Assembly: GCF_003287455.1 (NCBI RefSeq)
Contig: NZ_PRLC01000002.1
Coordinates: 62,001-126,000 of the forward strand
Direction of reading: 5' to 3'
Origin: Faecalibacterium hattorii
GTDB lineage: Bacteria > Bacillota > Clostridia > Oscillospirales > Ruminococcaceae
Length of the DNA: 64,000 nt
Both the position numbers and the translations under genes were made by a program. This document shows, piece by piece, positions 48,335-55,561 of this stretch (its first letter is position 1; every line of letters starts with the position of its first letter). Under the pieces are notes generated by a model. That model was not told where the DNA came from. It was given only the letters and a program-made list of their open reading frames with translations, and did not search any database.

Positions 48335-49603
48335 TTACTCCTTAAAGTAAGCATTCTGCACAGCCAGCAGCACACCCGCGCGGCTGGCGGCGAAGTTCAG
48401 GCCGCCCTGTAAGTAGCAAGTATAAGGCTCGCGCAGGGGGCCGTCGCAGGAGAGCTCAATGGTGCTGCCCTGTGTAAAGCTGCCGCTGGCCATGATGACT
48501 TCATCGGTATAGCCCGGTTCCGGCGAGGGTTCCGGGGCGGCGTAGCTGTCCACGGGGCTGGCCGCCTGAACGCCGCGGCAGAAGCCGATGAGGGCATCGG
48601 CGGTGCCCGCGTCGAAGCAGGTCACGATGTCGTTGTGATCCTCGCAGTAGCGCGGGATGGGCTTTTTCCCCACCAGCTCCAGCAGACACTGGGCGTAGAT
48701 GGCGGTCTTGATGGCCTCACAGACGACGCCGGGCGCATAGTAAAAGCCCAGATACATGTCGCGCGGGGTGTCCAGTGTACAGCCCAGATCCTTGCCGAGG
48801 CCGGGGGCGTTCAGCCGGTAGGCGCACAGCTCCACGAGGTCGCGGCGGCCCGCGATGTAGCCGCCGGTGGGGGCGATGCCGCCGCCGGGGTTCTTGATGA
48901 GGCTGCCGACCACGAGGTCGGCCCCTGCCTGACAGGGTTCCTCCGTCTGGGTGAACTCGCCGTAGCAGTTATCCACGAAGATGATGATCTCCGGGTTGGC
49001 GGCGCGGGCGGTATCGGCGATCTTTCGGATGGTGGCGAGGTCAAAGGCATTCCGCTGCAGATAGCCGCGGCTGCGCTGGATGTGGCAGACCTTGGCCCCC
49101 GGTGCCTTCTGAGCGATCCGGTCGTAATCCGGGGTGAAGTCGGCCTTGAGGGGGGCTTCGTCGTACTTGACGCCGTAGTCCATCAGGGTGCCGGTGCCCT
49201 TGCCCTTGCCGTCCAACCCGATGACGCCTTCCAGCGTATCGTAGGGGCGGCCGGTGGCAGCCAGCAGGGTGTCCCCTGCCCGCAGCAGACCGAACAGCGC
49301 CACGGCCAGCGTATGCGTGCCGCTCTGGAACTGGCTGCGGACGAGGGCGTCCTCCGCCCCCATCACCTCGGCAAAGATCTGCTCCAGCTTGGCGCGGCCG
49401 GTATCCCACAGGCCGTAGCCGGTGGTGCCCAGCATATCGGTGGAGGACATCTGGGTATCCGCAAAGGCTTTCAGCATCTTGAGCTGGTTGTAATCGCGGA
49501 TCTCTTCCATGTGTCTGAAGTAGGGCTGGCAGAGTTCCATGGCTTTTTCATCGAGGGCCAGCACTTCGGGTTTGAAATCAAAAAAGTGGCTTAACATTGA
49601 CAT
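48335..49603 (-). CDS. Methionine gamma-lyase-like PLP protein (YnbB family)
   Basis: The family is annotated as methionine gamma-lyase or aluminium resistance protein; its true substrate is unsettled. The 422 residues show the PLP fold: SQFQSGTHTLAVALFGLLRA near 90, DTLLAATGRPYDTLEGVIG, IIFVDNCYGEFTQTEEP (Asp near 210) and VVGSLIKNPGGGIAPTGGYI with the Schiff-base Lys near 238. AAGGA precedes Met1. It may be first in a run with the aminotransferase and pepC, although repeat A lies in the 87-base gap. Confidence 0.88.
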   Translation of the reverse strand: MSMLSHFFDFKPEVLALDEKAMELCQPYFRHMEEIRDYNQLKMLKAFADTQMSSTDMLGTTGYGLWDTGRAKLEQIFAEVMGAEDALVRSQFQSGTHTLAVALFGLLRAGDTLLAATGRPYDTLEGVIGLDGKGKGTGTLMDYGVKYDEAPLKADFTPDYDRIAQKAPGAKVCHIQRSRGYLQRNAFDLATIRKIADTARAANPEIIIFVDNCYGEFTQTEEPCQAGADLVVGSLIKNPGGGIAPTGGYIAGRRDLVELCAYRLNAPGLGKDLGCTLDTPRDMYLGFYYAPGVVCEAIKTAIYAQCLLELVGKKPIPRYCEDHNDIVTCFDAGTADALIGFCRGVQAASPVDSYAAPEPSPEPGYTDEVIMASGSFTQGSTIELSCDGPLREPYTCYLQGGLNFAASRAGVLLAVQNAYFKE

Positions 49604-49641
49604 ATCGAATCCTTAGGTTTTCGTTTTATTTTTTACGTAGA

Positions 49642-49804
49642 GTATGTACTCTTTTGCTTGCCAAAAGAGTACCAGAAAAGCACCGCTTTTTCGAGGCGCG
49701 GGCACGAATCAGGGGCTGCTCGCCCCTAATAACCCCAAAGCAGTTGGCTTCACCAGAAAATCGGGCGGTGCGCCAGTCGGCGCAAACGCTTTTCCGATTT
49801 TCTG
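49642..49804. repeat. Noncoding element with several stem-loops
   Basis: Three strong inverted repeats fill a 213-base gap: GTACTCTTTTG-cttgc-CAAAAGAGTAC (49646-49672), AGGGGC/GCCCCT near 49705, and CAGAAAATCGG (49754-49764) with CCGATTTTCTG (49794-49804). Neighbouring genes do not need such structure. It may be one copy of a dispersed repeat or a structured RNA. Confidence 0.5.
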
Positions 49805-49816
49805 ATTCAGCCGATT

Positions 49817-50581
49817 TTAATTTTCTGTTTGCTCATACCGTGCATATTCTCCGAGTTTCTCGAAGCCGAGGCGGGTATAAAAGTGCACACGCTCCGGGCT
49901 GCACAGGAAGACGGGCTGCAAGCCCTCGGCGGAAAGCTCGTTCGCCAATTGGACGATGAGCCGCCCGCCGATGCCTTTGCCGCGCAGTTCCTCTGCCGTC
50001 TGCCCACAGGCCATGTAGGCCTGCCCGTTCGCAATGGCATAGGCTCCCACGGTGCAAGCGATCTCTTCCCCCTGCATCAGGGCCCAGACGCGGGCTTTTC
50101 CCCGGCTGCGCTTGGAGCACAGCTCGGAGTAGAAATCATCCCGCCGGGCGGGGCGGTCCGGGAAAAGCTCCTCCGCCACCGGGTACGCCGACGGCTCCCG
50201 TTCCAAGCGCAGGGAGGCCCAGAGCGTTTCGTCCGCATGGGGCTGCGGCAGCTGCCGCCCCGGTGTGAGGCCGAAGATGCTGTGGGTTCTCGCACGGGTC
50301 CACCCGGCGGGCGGGGCGGCCTCGGCTTCGTCGAGGATGACGGCCCGGCACCCGCAAAAGCGGAGAAATCCAGCCAGCTCTTCGGGGTTTGCATGGCCCG
50401 CCATCCAAGCGGTGCTGCCGCCGATATCCAGCGCCAGCGTCGGCCCGGCAAAGAAGCGGCCCGGCTGGCTTTTGCCGAACAGTTCCAGCGCCAGCGGCAG
50501 GGTCGCCCCCATGCAGAGCTTGCCTCGGCAGACGTTGTAAAAGCGCCGCCGTTCCTTCTGTGTCGTGACCTGTTTGATCAT
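49817..50581 (-). CDS. GNAT-family N-acetyltransferase
   Basis: The 254-residue protein has a C-terminal GNAT domain at about 150-250: ALMQGEEIACTVGAYAIANG, YMACGQTAEELRGKGIGGRL (the acetyl-CoA pyrophosphate loop, Gln/Arg-x2-Gly-x-Gly form) and PVFLCSPERVHFYTRLGFE. The N-terminal 140 residues look like a second, degenerate GNAT-like half. The acceptor is unknown. The start overlaps the murD stop (ATGA), so it is translated with murD. Confidence 0.88.
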   Translation of the reverse strand: MIKQVTTQKERRRFYNVCRGKLCMGATLPLALELFGKSQPGRFFAGPTLALDIGGSTAWMAGHANPEELAGFLRFCGCRAVILDEAEAAPPAGWTRARTHSIFGLTPGRQLPQPHADETLWASLRLEREPSAYPVAEELFPDRPARRDDFYSELCSKRSRGKARVWALMQGEEIACTVGAYAIANGQAYMACGQTAEELRGKGIGGRLIVQLANELSAEGLQPVFLCSPERVHFYTRLGFEKLGEYARYEQTEN

Positions 50582-51975
50582 TTCAGCGCGTTGACGATGC
50601 TCTTGAACTCGCGGCCACGCACCTCAAAGTTGGGGTAAAGGTCGAAGGAAGCGCTGGCCGGGGACAGGATGATGATATCCCCCGGCTGTGCGGCGGCGCG
50701 GGCCAACTCCACGGCGTGCTGCATATTGTCAGCATGCTGGATGGCAAGGCCGGATGCGGCAAAGTCCGGGTGCTCACGGACAGCCTTCTCGATGCGGGGG
50801 CCGGTGGCACCCATCAGCACGAGGTTCTTGACGTGAGCGATGACCTCCGGGGCCAGCGGCTCATAGGGGATGTGCTTATCGTAACCGCCCGCAATGAGGA
50901 TCACCTTCTGGTCAAAGCTGCGCAGACCGGCGATGGTGCGGGTTGGGCTGGTGCCGATGGAGTCGTTGTAGTAGGTCACGCCGTCCAGCACACGGACCGG
51001 CTCGATGCGGTGCTCGACGCCGGTGAAGGTGCTGCCGACCTTCTGGATGACCTCAACGGGCACTTCACCCCAGACGGCGGCGGCAGCGGCCAGCAGGTTT
51101 TCGATGTTGTGCAGACCGCGCAGCTTGACGTCCTTCTGAGCGAGGAAGGGGGTCACCACGCCGTCCTCGGCCATGCAGAGCATCCCGTCTTCCCGCAGGA
51201 AGGCACCGTTGTCGGTGTCGTGCAGACGGGTGAACCAGACCTGCTTGCCCTTGCAGTCGGGCACCATGCCGCGGGTGATGTCGTTCTCAAAGCCCAGCAC
51301 TTCGCGGCAGGGCGGCACCTGATGGAGCAGGATGTTCCGCTTGGCGTCGATGTACTCCTGCATATCCTTGTGGTGGTCGAGGTGGTTGGGGGTCACGTTG
51401 GTGACGACCGCGATCTTCGGGCTCTTGTGCATGCTGATGAGCTGGAAGCTGGACAGCTCCACCACAGCCACATCCTCTGGAGCCACGTCCGGCAGCATGG
51501 GCAGCAGCGCTGCGCCGATGTTGCCGCCGAGGTGCACTTTGCGGCCCGCCGCCTCATAGAACTTGGAGATCAGGGTGGTGGTGGTGGTCTTGCCATCGGA
51601 GCCGGTCACGCCCACGATCTCACAGGGGCAGTAGTCGAAGAAGAGTTCGACTTCGCTGGTGACCATGGTGCCCGCCGCAATGGCATCCTGCAGCGGCTTC
51701 TGATAATACTCGAAGCCGGGGGTGCGCAGGATGATGTCCTGCCCCTTGAAGCCGTCCATGTAGTGCTCGCCAAGGCTCAGGTCGATGCCCAGACGGCGGA
51801 TGGTATCGGCATAGTCGCCGAAGTCCTCCACGCTGTTCTTCTTATCGCAGAGGGTGACCTGTGCGCCCAGACCCACGAACTCTTCGATCAAGGTCTTGTG
51901 GCTGACGCCCGCACCGATGAATGCGACTTTCTTGCCCTTGACCAGCTCTGCAAGCTGCTGCTGTTCTTTCTGCAT
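50578..51975 (-). CDS. murD: UDP-N-acetylmuramoyl-L-alanine:D-glutamate ligase
   Basis: MurD adds D-glutamate to UDP-MurNAc-L-Ala in the cytosol. The 465 residues have an N-terminal UDP-binding domain (VAFIGAGVSHKTLIEEF), the ATP loop VTGSDGKTTTTTLI near 115, VVELSSFQL, NVTPNHLDHH near 190, and the C-terminal YYNDSIGTSPTRTIAGLRSF near 330. GAGGAGG precedes ATG 51975 and removes the unrelated extension of the longer frame. It stands apart from other mur genes. Confidence 0.95.
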   Translation of the reverse strand: MQKEQQQLAELVKGKKVAFIGAGVSHKTLIEEFVGLGAQVTLCDKKNSVEDFGDYADTIRRLGIDLSLGEHYMDGFKGQDIILRTPGFEYYQKPLQDAIAAGTMVTSEVELFFDYCPCEIVGVTGSDGKTTTTTLISKFYEAAGRKVHLGGNIGAALLPMLPDVAPEDVAVVELSSFQLISMHKSPKIAVVTNVTPNHLDHHKDMQEYIDAKRNILLHQVPPCREVLGFENDITRGMVPDCKGKQVWFTRLHDTDNGAFLREDGMLCMAEDGVVTPFLAQKDVKLRGLHNIENLLAAAAAVWGEVPVEVIQKVGSTFTGVEHRIEPVRVLDGVTYYNDSIGTSPTRTIAGLRSFDQKVILIAGGYDKHIPYEPLAPEVIAHVKNLVLMGATGPRIEKAVREHPDFAASGLAIQHADNMQHAVELARAAAQPGDIIILSPASASFDLYPNFEVRGREFKSIVNALK

Positions 51976-52118
51976 AAAAACAGAACCTCCTCTATAAAGT
52001 GTTTCTGTAAAACTTCTTGCCGTTCCCCATTCTACACCATTTCCGCGCAATACGCAACGCCAAACCCGCTCGGTGCACGATTTGCACCGAAAGGTCATCG
52101 AAATTCACAAAAAAATAA

Positions 52119-52147
52119 TTGTCTTTTTCGACGCTTTCCGGTATACT
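52119..52147 (+). promoter_or_regulatory. Promoter of the binding-lipoprotein gene
   Basis: TTGTCT, 17 bases, TATACT: a near-consensus promoter, with AT-rich sequence just upstream. The start codon is about 40 bases downstream. Confidence 0.75.
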
Positions 52148-52185
52148 GGACGTATCCATCAAATTCTGCAAGGAGCGCATGTTTT

Positions 52186-53745
52186 TTGAAGCACCCATTC
52201 CGCTTGACCGCCGCGTTTCTGACGGTCCTTCTGCTGCTTGCCCTGACCGGCTGCGGTTCGGGTTCCAACAGCTTCACATGGTTCGTGGATACCATCCCCG
52301 CGAACCTCGACCCGCAGGTGGCGTCCACGGCGTCGGACGTCATCGCCTGTGAAAATTTATACAGCGGCCTTGTCCGAAAGGACCCGGACGGCGAAATCGA
52401 GCCTGCCCTCTGCGAGCGGTGGGAACGATCCGCCGACGGCAGGACTTACACCTTTTATCTGAAGGACGGCCTGACCTACACCGCCGCCAAGGGCACCGCC
52501 GCCGAGTACGCCATCACCGCCGAAGACTTCGTCTTCGCGTTCCGGCGGATGTTCCGGGCCGACACCAATTCCCCCTACGCGGTGGAGTTCTCGGCCCTTG
52601 AGAACAGCGCCGAAGTGCTGGCCGGGCAGATGCCGGAAAGCGCGCTGGGGGTCTCCGCCAGCGGCCCGCTGACGCTGGTGTTCCGCCTGAACAGTGCGGA
52701 CGAGAACTTTCTCTCCAAGCTGACGCTGCCCGGTGCCATGCCCTGCGATGAGGAGTTCTTCAACTCCACCCGCGGCACCTACGGTCTGACCGCCAAGACC
52801 ACCCTTTCCAGCGGGCCCTTCTACCTTTACAACTGGACGTCCAGCGGCCTGTTCTTGCGGCGGGAACCCTCCGGCACCCTCATCGACAGCCTCCGTCTGG
52901 TTCAGAACACCAACAACGCCGACCAGTCCGCCGTCGAGCTCGTCAACGGGGAAAAGTGCTCTGCCGCGCTGGATGACACCGGCAGCACCACCTCCCTGTC
53001 CTCCATCTCCTACTCCGACACGACGTGGGCGCTGCTCTTCAACTGCAGCACCCTCTTCTCCTCCACCGAGCTGCGGCAGTCGCTGGCCGGGGTAGCGCGG
53101 GAGGCCGCCGTGGTTCCCTCCACCGGACTCTTCGCCGCAGCGGACGGTCTCATCCCGGACGGACTGAACGTGGACGGCATGAACTACCGCAGCACCGTCG
53201 GCAATGTCTCCCCCGCTGCCGTGGATGTCAGAGCCCTCTACCTTTCTGCGCGGCAGGGCATGGCGAACTCCGACTTCAACAAAGTCACCCTGATGATCCC
53301 CGCCGGGTCCGGCCTGACCGAAGCCGCCGAGACCATCAACGGCGCATGGCAGAAGGAACTTTCCCTCTTCTTCTCCATTGAGGAGGTGGACGAGGAGACC
53401 TTCCAGAAGCGCCTTTCCGAGGGCGATTACACCATCGCGCTGGCCCCCATCAGCGCCGAAAGCGACAGCGTGTACAGTATGCTGGCCCAGTTCACCACGG
53501 CGGGCGGGAATTTGACCGGCTACGCCAATGCCCTTTACGCCACCCAGCTGGAGGCCAGCACCCACGCCACCGGCGCGGCCCGCTGCCGGCTGCTGGGCGA
53601 GTGTGAGCGCCAGCTGCTGAGCGATTGCGTGGCCGTTCCCCTCTTCTCCCAGCAAAAGCGGCTGCTGGTGGCCTCCGGCATCAAGGGCCTCATCTTCGAC
53701 CCCTTTGGCCCGGTGCTGGACCTGACCTACACCACCAAAGAATAA
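52186..53745 (+). CDS. Oligopeptide-binding lipoprotein (OppA-like, SBP family 5)
   Basis: The 519-residue protein starts at TTG 52186 with AAGGAG ten bases ahead; the nearby ATG is out of frame. A signal helix (FLTVLLLLALTGC) ends in a lipobox, so the mature protein is a membrane-anchored lipoprotein. FVDTIPANLDPQVASTASDV and LYSGLVRKDPDGEIEPALCERW are typical of SBP family 5, which binds peptides for ABC uptake. FYLKDGLTY and VFAFRRMFRAD follow. No permease or ATPase gene is adjacent, so it is an orphan that may use a transporter encoded elsewhere. Confidence 0.88.
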   Translation: MKHPFRLTAAFLTVLLLLALTGCGSGSNSFTWFVDTIPANLDPQVASTASDVIACENLYSGLVRKDPDGEIEPALCERWERSADGRTYTFYLKDGLTYTAAKGTAAEYAITAEDFVFAFRRMFRADTNSPYAVEFSALENSAEVLAGQMPESALGVSASGPLTLVFRLNSADENFLSKLTLPGAMPCDEEFFNSTRGTYGLTAKTTLSSGPFYLYNWTSSGLFLRREPSGTLIDSLRLVQNTNNADQSAVELVNGEKCSAALDDTGSTTSLSSISYSDTTWALLFNCSTLFSSTELRQSLAGVAREAAVVPSTGLFAAADGLIPDGLNVDGMNYRSTVGNVSPAAVDVRALYLSARQGMANSDFNKVTLMIPAGSGLTEAAETINGAWQKELSLFFSIEEVDEETFQKRLSEGDYTIALAPISAESDSVYSMLAQFTTAGGNLTGYANALYATQLEASTHATGAARCRLLGECERQLLSDCVAVPLFSQQKRLLVASGIKGLIFDPFGPVLDLTYTTKE

Positions 53746-53753
53746 GGAAAACG

Positions 53754-53787
53754 CAAGACCCTCTGTGCTGCGGCACAGAGGGTCTTG
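53754..53787. terminator. Bidirectional terminator between lipoprotein gene and spoVM
   Basis: A perfect 15-bp stem starting CAAGACCCTCTGTGC with loop TGCG. It lies between two convergent genes, with modest T tracts on both sides. Confidence 0.8.
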
Positions 53788-53793
53788 TTCTGC

Positions 53794-53868
53794 CTATTTC
53801 TTGATGCCGAACAACCGGCGCAGGATCCCGCGCAGACACTTCGGGCTTTTGATGACGACCACCTGCAT
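53794..53868 (-). CDS. spoVM: SpoVM-like micro-protein (24 residues)
   Basis: SpoVM is a tiny amphipathic helix that reads the positive curvature of the forespore membrane and anchors SpoIVA for coat assembly. The 24 codons give an opening MQVVVIKSPK and an ending LFGIKK. Against the 26-residue B. subtilis protein, Ile6, Lys7, Pro9, Lys10, Leu12, Gly14, Ile15, Arg17 and Gly21 are identical. Pro9 is important in B. subtilis. AAAGG and GGGAAGAGG precede the ATG. The gene follows thiN on the same strand, exactly the B. subtilis order thiN-spoVM. It is too short for standard gene callers. Confidence 0.88.
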   Translation of the reverse strand: MQVVVIKSPKCLRGILRRLFGIKK

Positions 53869-53942
53869 CCTCTTCCCGCCTTTCGTTCTGTGATACCACA
53901 GTATAAGCGGTTGGAGCACAGAATGTGCAGCCGGTTTGGCTG

Positions 53943-54593
53943 TCAGGTCGTCAGAATGGGCGTATCGGCCACGGTCTCCACCACAACGAGGGTTCCCTTC
54001 CGGGTCGAGACGGTGATACAGTCCGAGCCTTCGGCGTACTCATTGCTGACGCCCAGCGGGTAGCCCGCCGTGAGGGCCGCATCGGTCAGCTCGTAGTAGG
54101 AGCCGCCTTCGCAGACGCCCTCGGCCCTGCCCTCCATGGGGAAGACGGAAAAGTAGAAAAATTCCTCTTTCGGGTAACGGCGTTCCTCACCGGGGCGGAC
54201 GAAGGTGATGCGGCTGCGCTCGTTCTGGAGGGTGACGCGGACGCCCCGCTCTTCCAGCCCAAGGCCGGTGCAGAGGTTCGACAGCGTGTGCTCCAGCCGT
54301 TTGCCGCCCAGCGCCCCCAGCAGCAGTACCTCGGAAAAACCCTTTTCCGAAGCGAGCTTCGCCGCATATTCGGTATCGGTATCGTCCTTGACGTGGGGCA
54401 GGATGATGACATCATCCTCCTGCGCCGGGCAGGGCGCGGTATCGAAGTCGCCGACGATGATGTTCGGCTTGCAGCCCAGCGGCTCGCAGTTGCGGTAGCC
54501 CGCATCGCACGCAATGATGAAGTCCTCGGGGCGGAGCAGACGTTTCAGCTCCGGCGAGACCGGGCACGCGGAAAGGATCACACAGCGTGACAT
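53943..54593 (-). CDS. thiN: Thiamine pyrophosphokinase
   Basis: The enzyme transfers pyrophosphate from ATP to thiamine, giving the active cofactor. The 216 residues show ACDAGYRNCEPLGCKPNIIV, GDFDTAP and HVKDDTDTEYAAKLA, the family motifs of the catalytic domain, and LLGALGGKRLEHTLSN; the C-terminal beta domain ends with EGSDCITVSTRKGTLVVV. AAAGGAG precedes ATG 54593. In B. subtilis rpe lies between rsgA and thiN; here rpe is absent and a short repeat fills the gap. Confidence 0.94.
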   Translation of the reverse strand: MSRCVILSACPVSPELKRLLRPEDFIIACDAGYRNCEPLGCKPNIIVGDFDTAPCPAQEDDVIILPHVKDDTDTEYAAKLASEKGFSEVLLLGALGGKRLEHTLSNLCTGLGLEERGVRVTLQNERSRITFVRPGEERRYPKEEFFYFSVFPMEGRAEGVCEGGSYYELTDAALTAGYPLGVSNEYAEGSDCITVSTRKGTLVVVETVADTPILTT

Positions 54594-54611
54594 AAGAACT
54601 CCTTTATTCTT

Positions 54612-54673
54612 GGCTCCCCTGCTAGGGGAACTCCGCAAGGCGCTGGCGCTGCCAGACCCAGCGGTGAGAGGTT
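54612..54673. repeat. Short dispersed hairpin repeat, copy B
   Basis: Read on the minus strand it opens AACCTCTCACC next to the rsgA stop and closes AGTTCCCCTAGCAGGGGAGCC, with CTGGC/GCCAG stems between. The frame matches copy A at 48261, with a longer central hairpin. It occupies the site where rpe stands in other genomes. Confidence 0.45.
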
Positions 54674-55550
54674 AAACTTTGGGGCGCTGCCAGTCCTTGA
54701 CGTCCTTGACTTCCTCATACATGGCGCAGTAGCTGTCGTACCGGGTCTGAGAGAGCTTGCCCTCGGCCAGCGCGGCACGGACGGCACAGCCCTTCTCCGA
54801 CCGGTGAGAGCAGCCCGTGAACTGACACTCGCCGAGATAAGGCCCGAACTCCGGGAAGACATGCTCCAGATTCTCCTTGGGGATGAACCCGGCGCGGTTG
54901 GCCTCCAAGCTGGCGAAGCCGGGGGTGTCGGCGATGCGCCCGCCAAACGCCTCGAAGATGGTCACTTCGCGGGTGGTGTGGCGGCCGCGGCCAAGCTTCT
55001 GGCTGATGGCGCTGGTCTCCCGCTCGGCCTCCGGCAGCAGCGCGTTCAACAGCGTGGACTTGCCCACGCCGGAGTTGCCGCAGAAGGCGCAGAGCCGCCC
55101 ATCGATCCACTGTTTCACCTCGTCCAGCCCCTCGCCGGTATCGTAGTGGATGGCGATGAAGGGCAGGGTCGATCTTTCGTAAGCGCTGCGGAGGAACTCC
55201 GCCTCGCCGAGGTCGGCCTTGGTGCAGACGATGACCGGCTGCACCCCTTTATCCACCGCAATGGCGGACAGCTTATCCAGCACCAAGGTGCTGGGGGTAG
55301 GCTGGGTGGTGCTGGCCACAAGGAAGAGCACATCGAGGTTCGCCATCGGCGGGCGGACGAAGACATTTTTGCGGGGTGCGATCTCGGCGATGACGGAGGC
55401 ACCGTTCTCGGTCTCCACCGTCACCTCGTCGCCCGCCACGGGGGCGATCTTCTGTTTGCGGAAGATGCCGCGCGGCTTGCACTCGACGATGCCTTCTTCG
55501 GTCTTGACGTAATAGAAGCCGCCGATGCCTTTTACAATATAGCCTTTCAT
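54672..55550 (-). CDS. rsgA: Ribosome small-subunit GTPase RsgA
   Basis: RsgA helps late 30S assembly in a GTP-dependent way. The 292 residues are circularly permuted: an OB fold (about 1-70), then the GTPase with the order G4 (VIVCTKADL), G1 (CGNSGVGKSTLLN near 172), G3 (DTPGFAS), and a C-terminal zinc motif GECQFTGCSHRSEKGC. GGAGGAG before ATG 55550 fixes the start. It lies 11 bases after prkC, as in B. subtilis, where PrkC phosphorylates it. Confidence 0.96.
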   Translation of the reverse strand: MKGYIVKGIGGFYYVKTEEGIVECKPRGIFRKQKIAPVAGDEVTVETENGASVIAEIAPRKNVFVRPPMANLDVLFLVASTTQPTPSTLVLDKLSAIAVDKGVQPVIVCTKADLGEAEFLRSAYERSTLPFIAIHYDTGEGLDEVKQWIDGRLCAFCGNSGVGKSTLLNALLPEAERETSAISQKLGRGRHTTREVTIFEAFGGRIADTPGFASLEANRAGFIPKENLEHVFPEFGPYLGECQFTGCSHRSEKGCAVRAALAEGKLSQTRYDSYCAMYEEVKDVKDWQRPKV

Positions 55551-55561
55551 CTGCTCCTCCG

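Noticed and set aside
49597-49959. 120-codon plus-strand open frame across the stem-loop element
   Set aside because: It crosses several perfect inverted repeats and runs antisense into the GNAT gene; the structure explains the sequence better.
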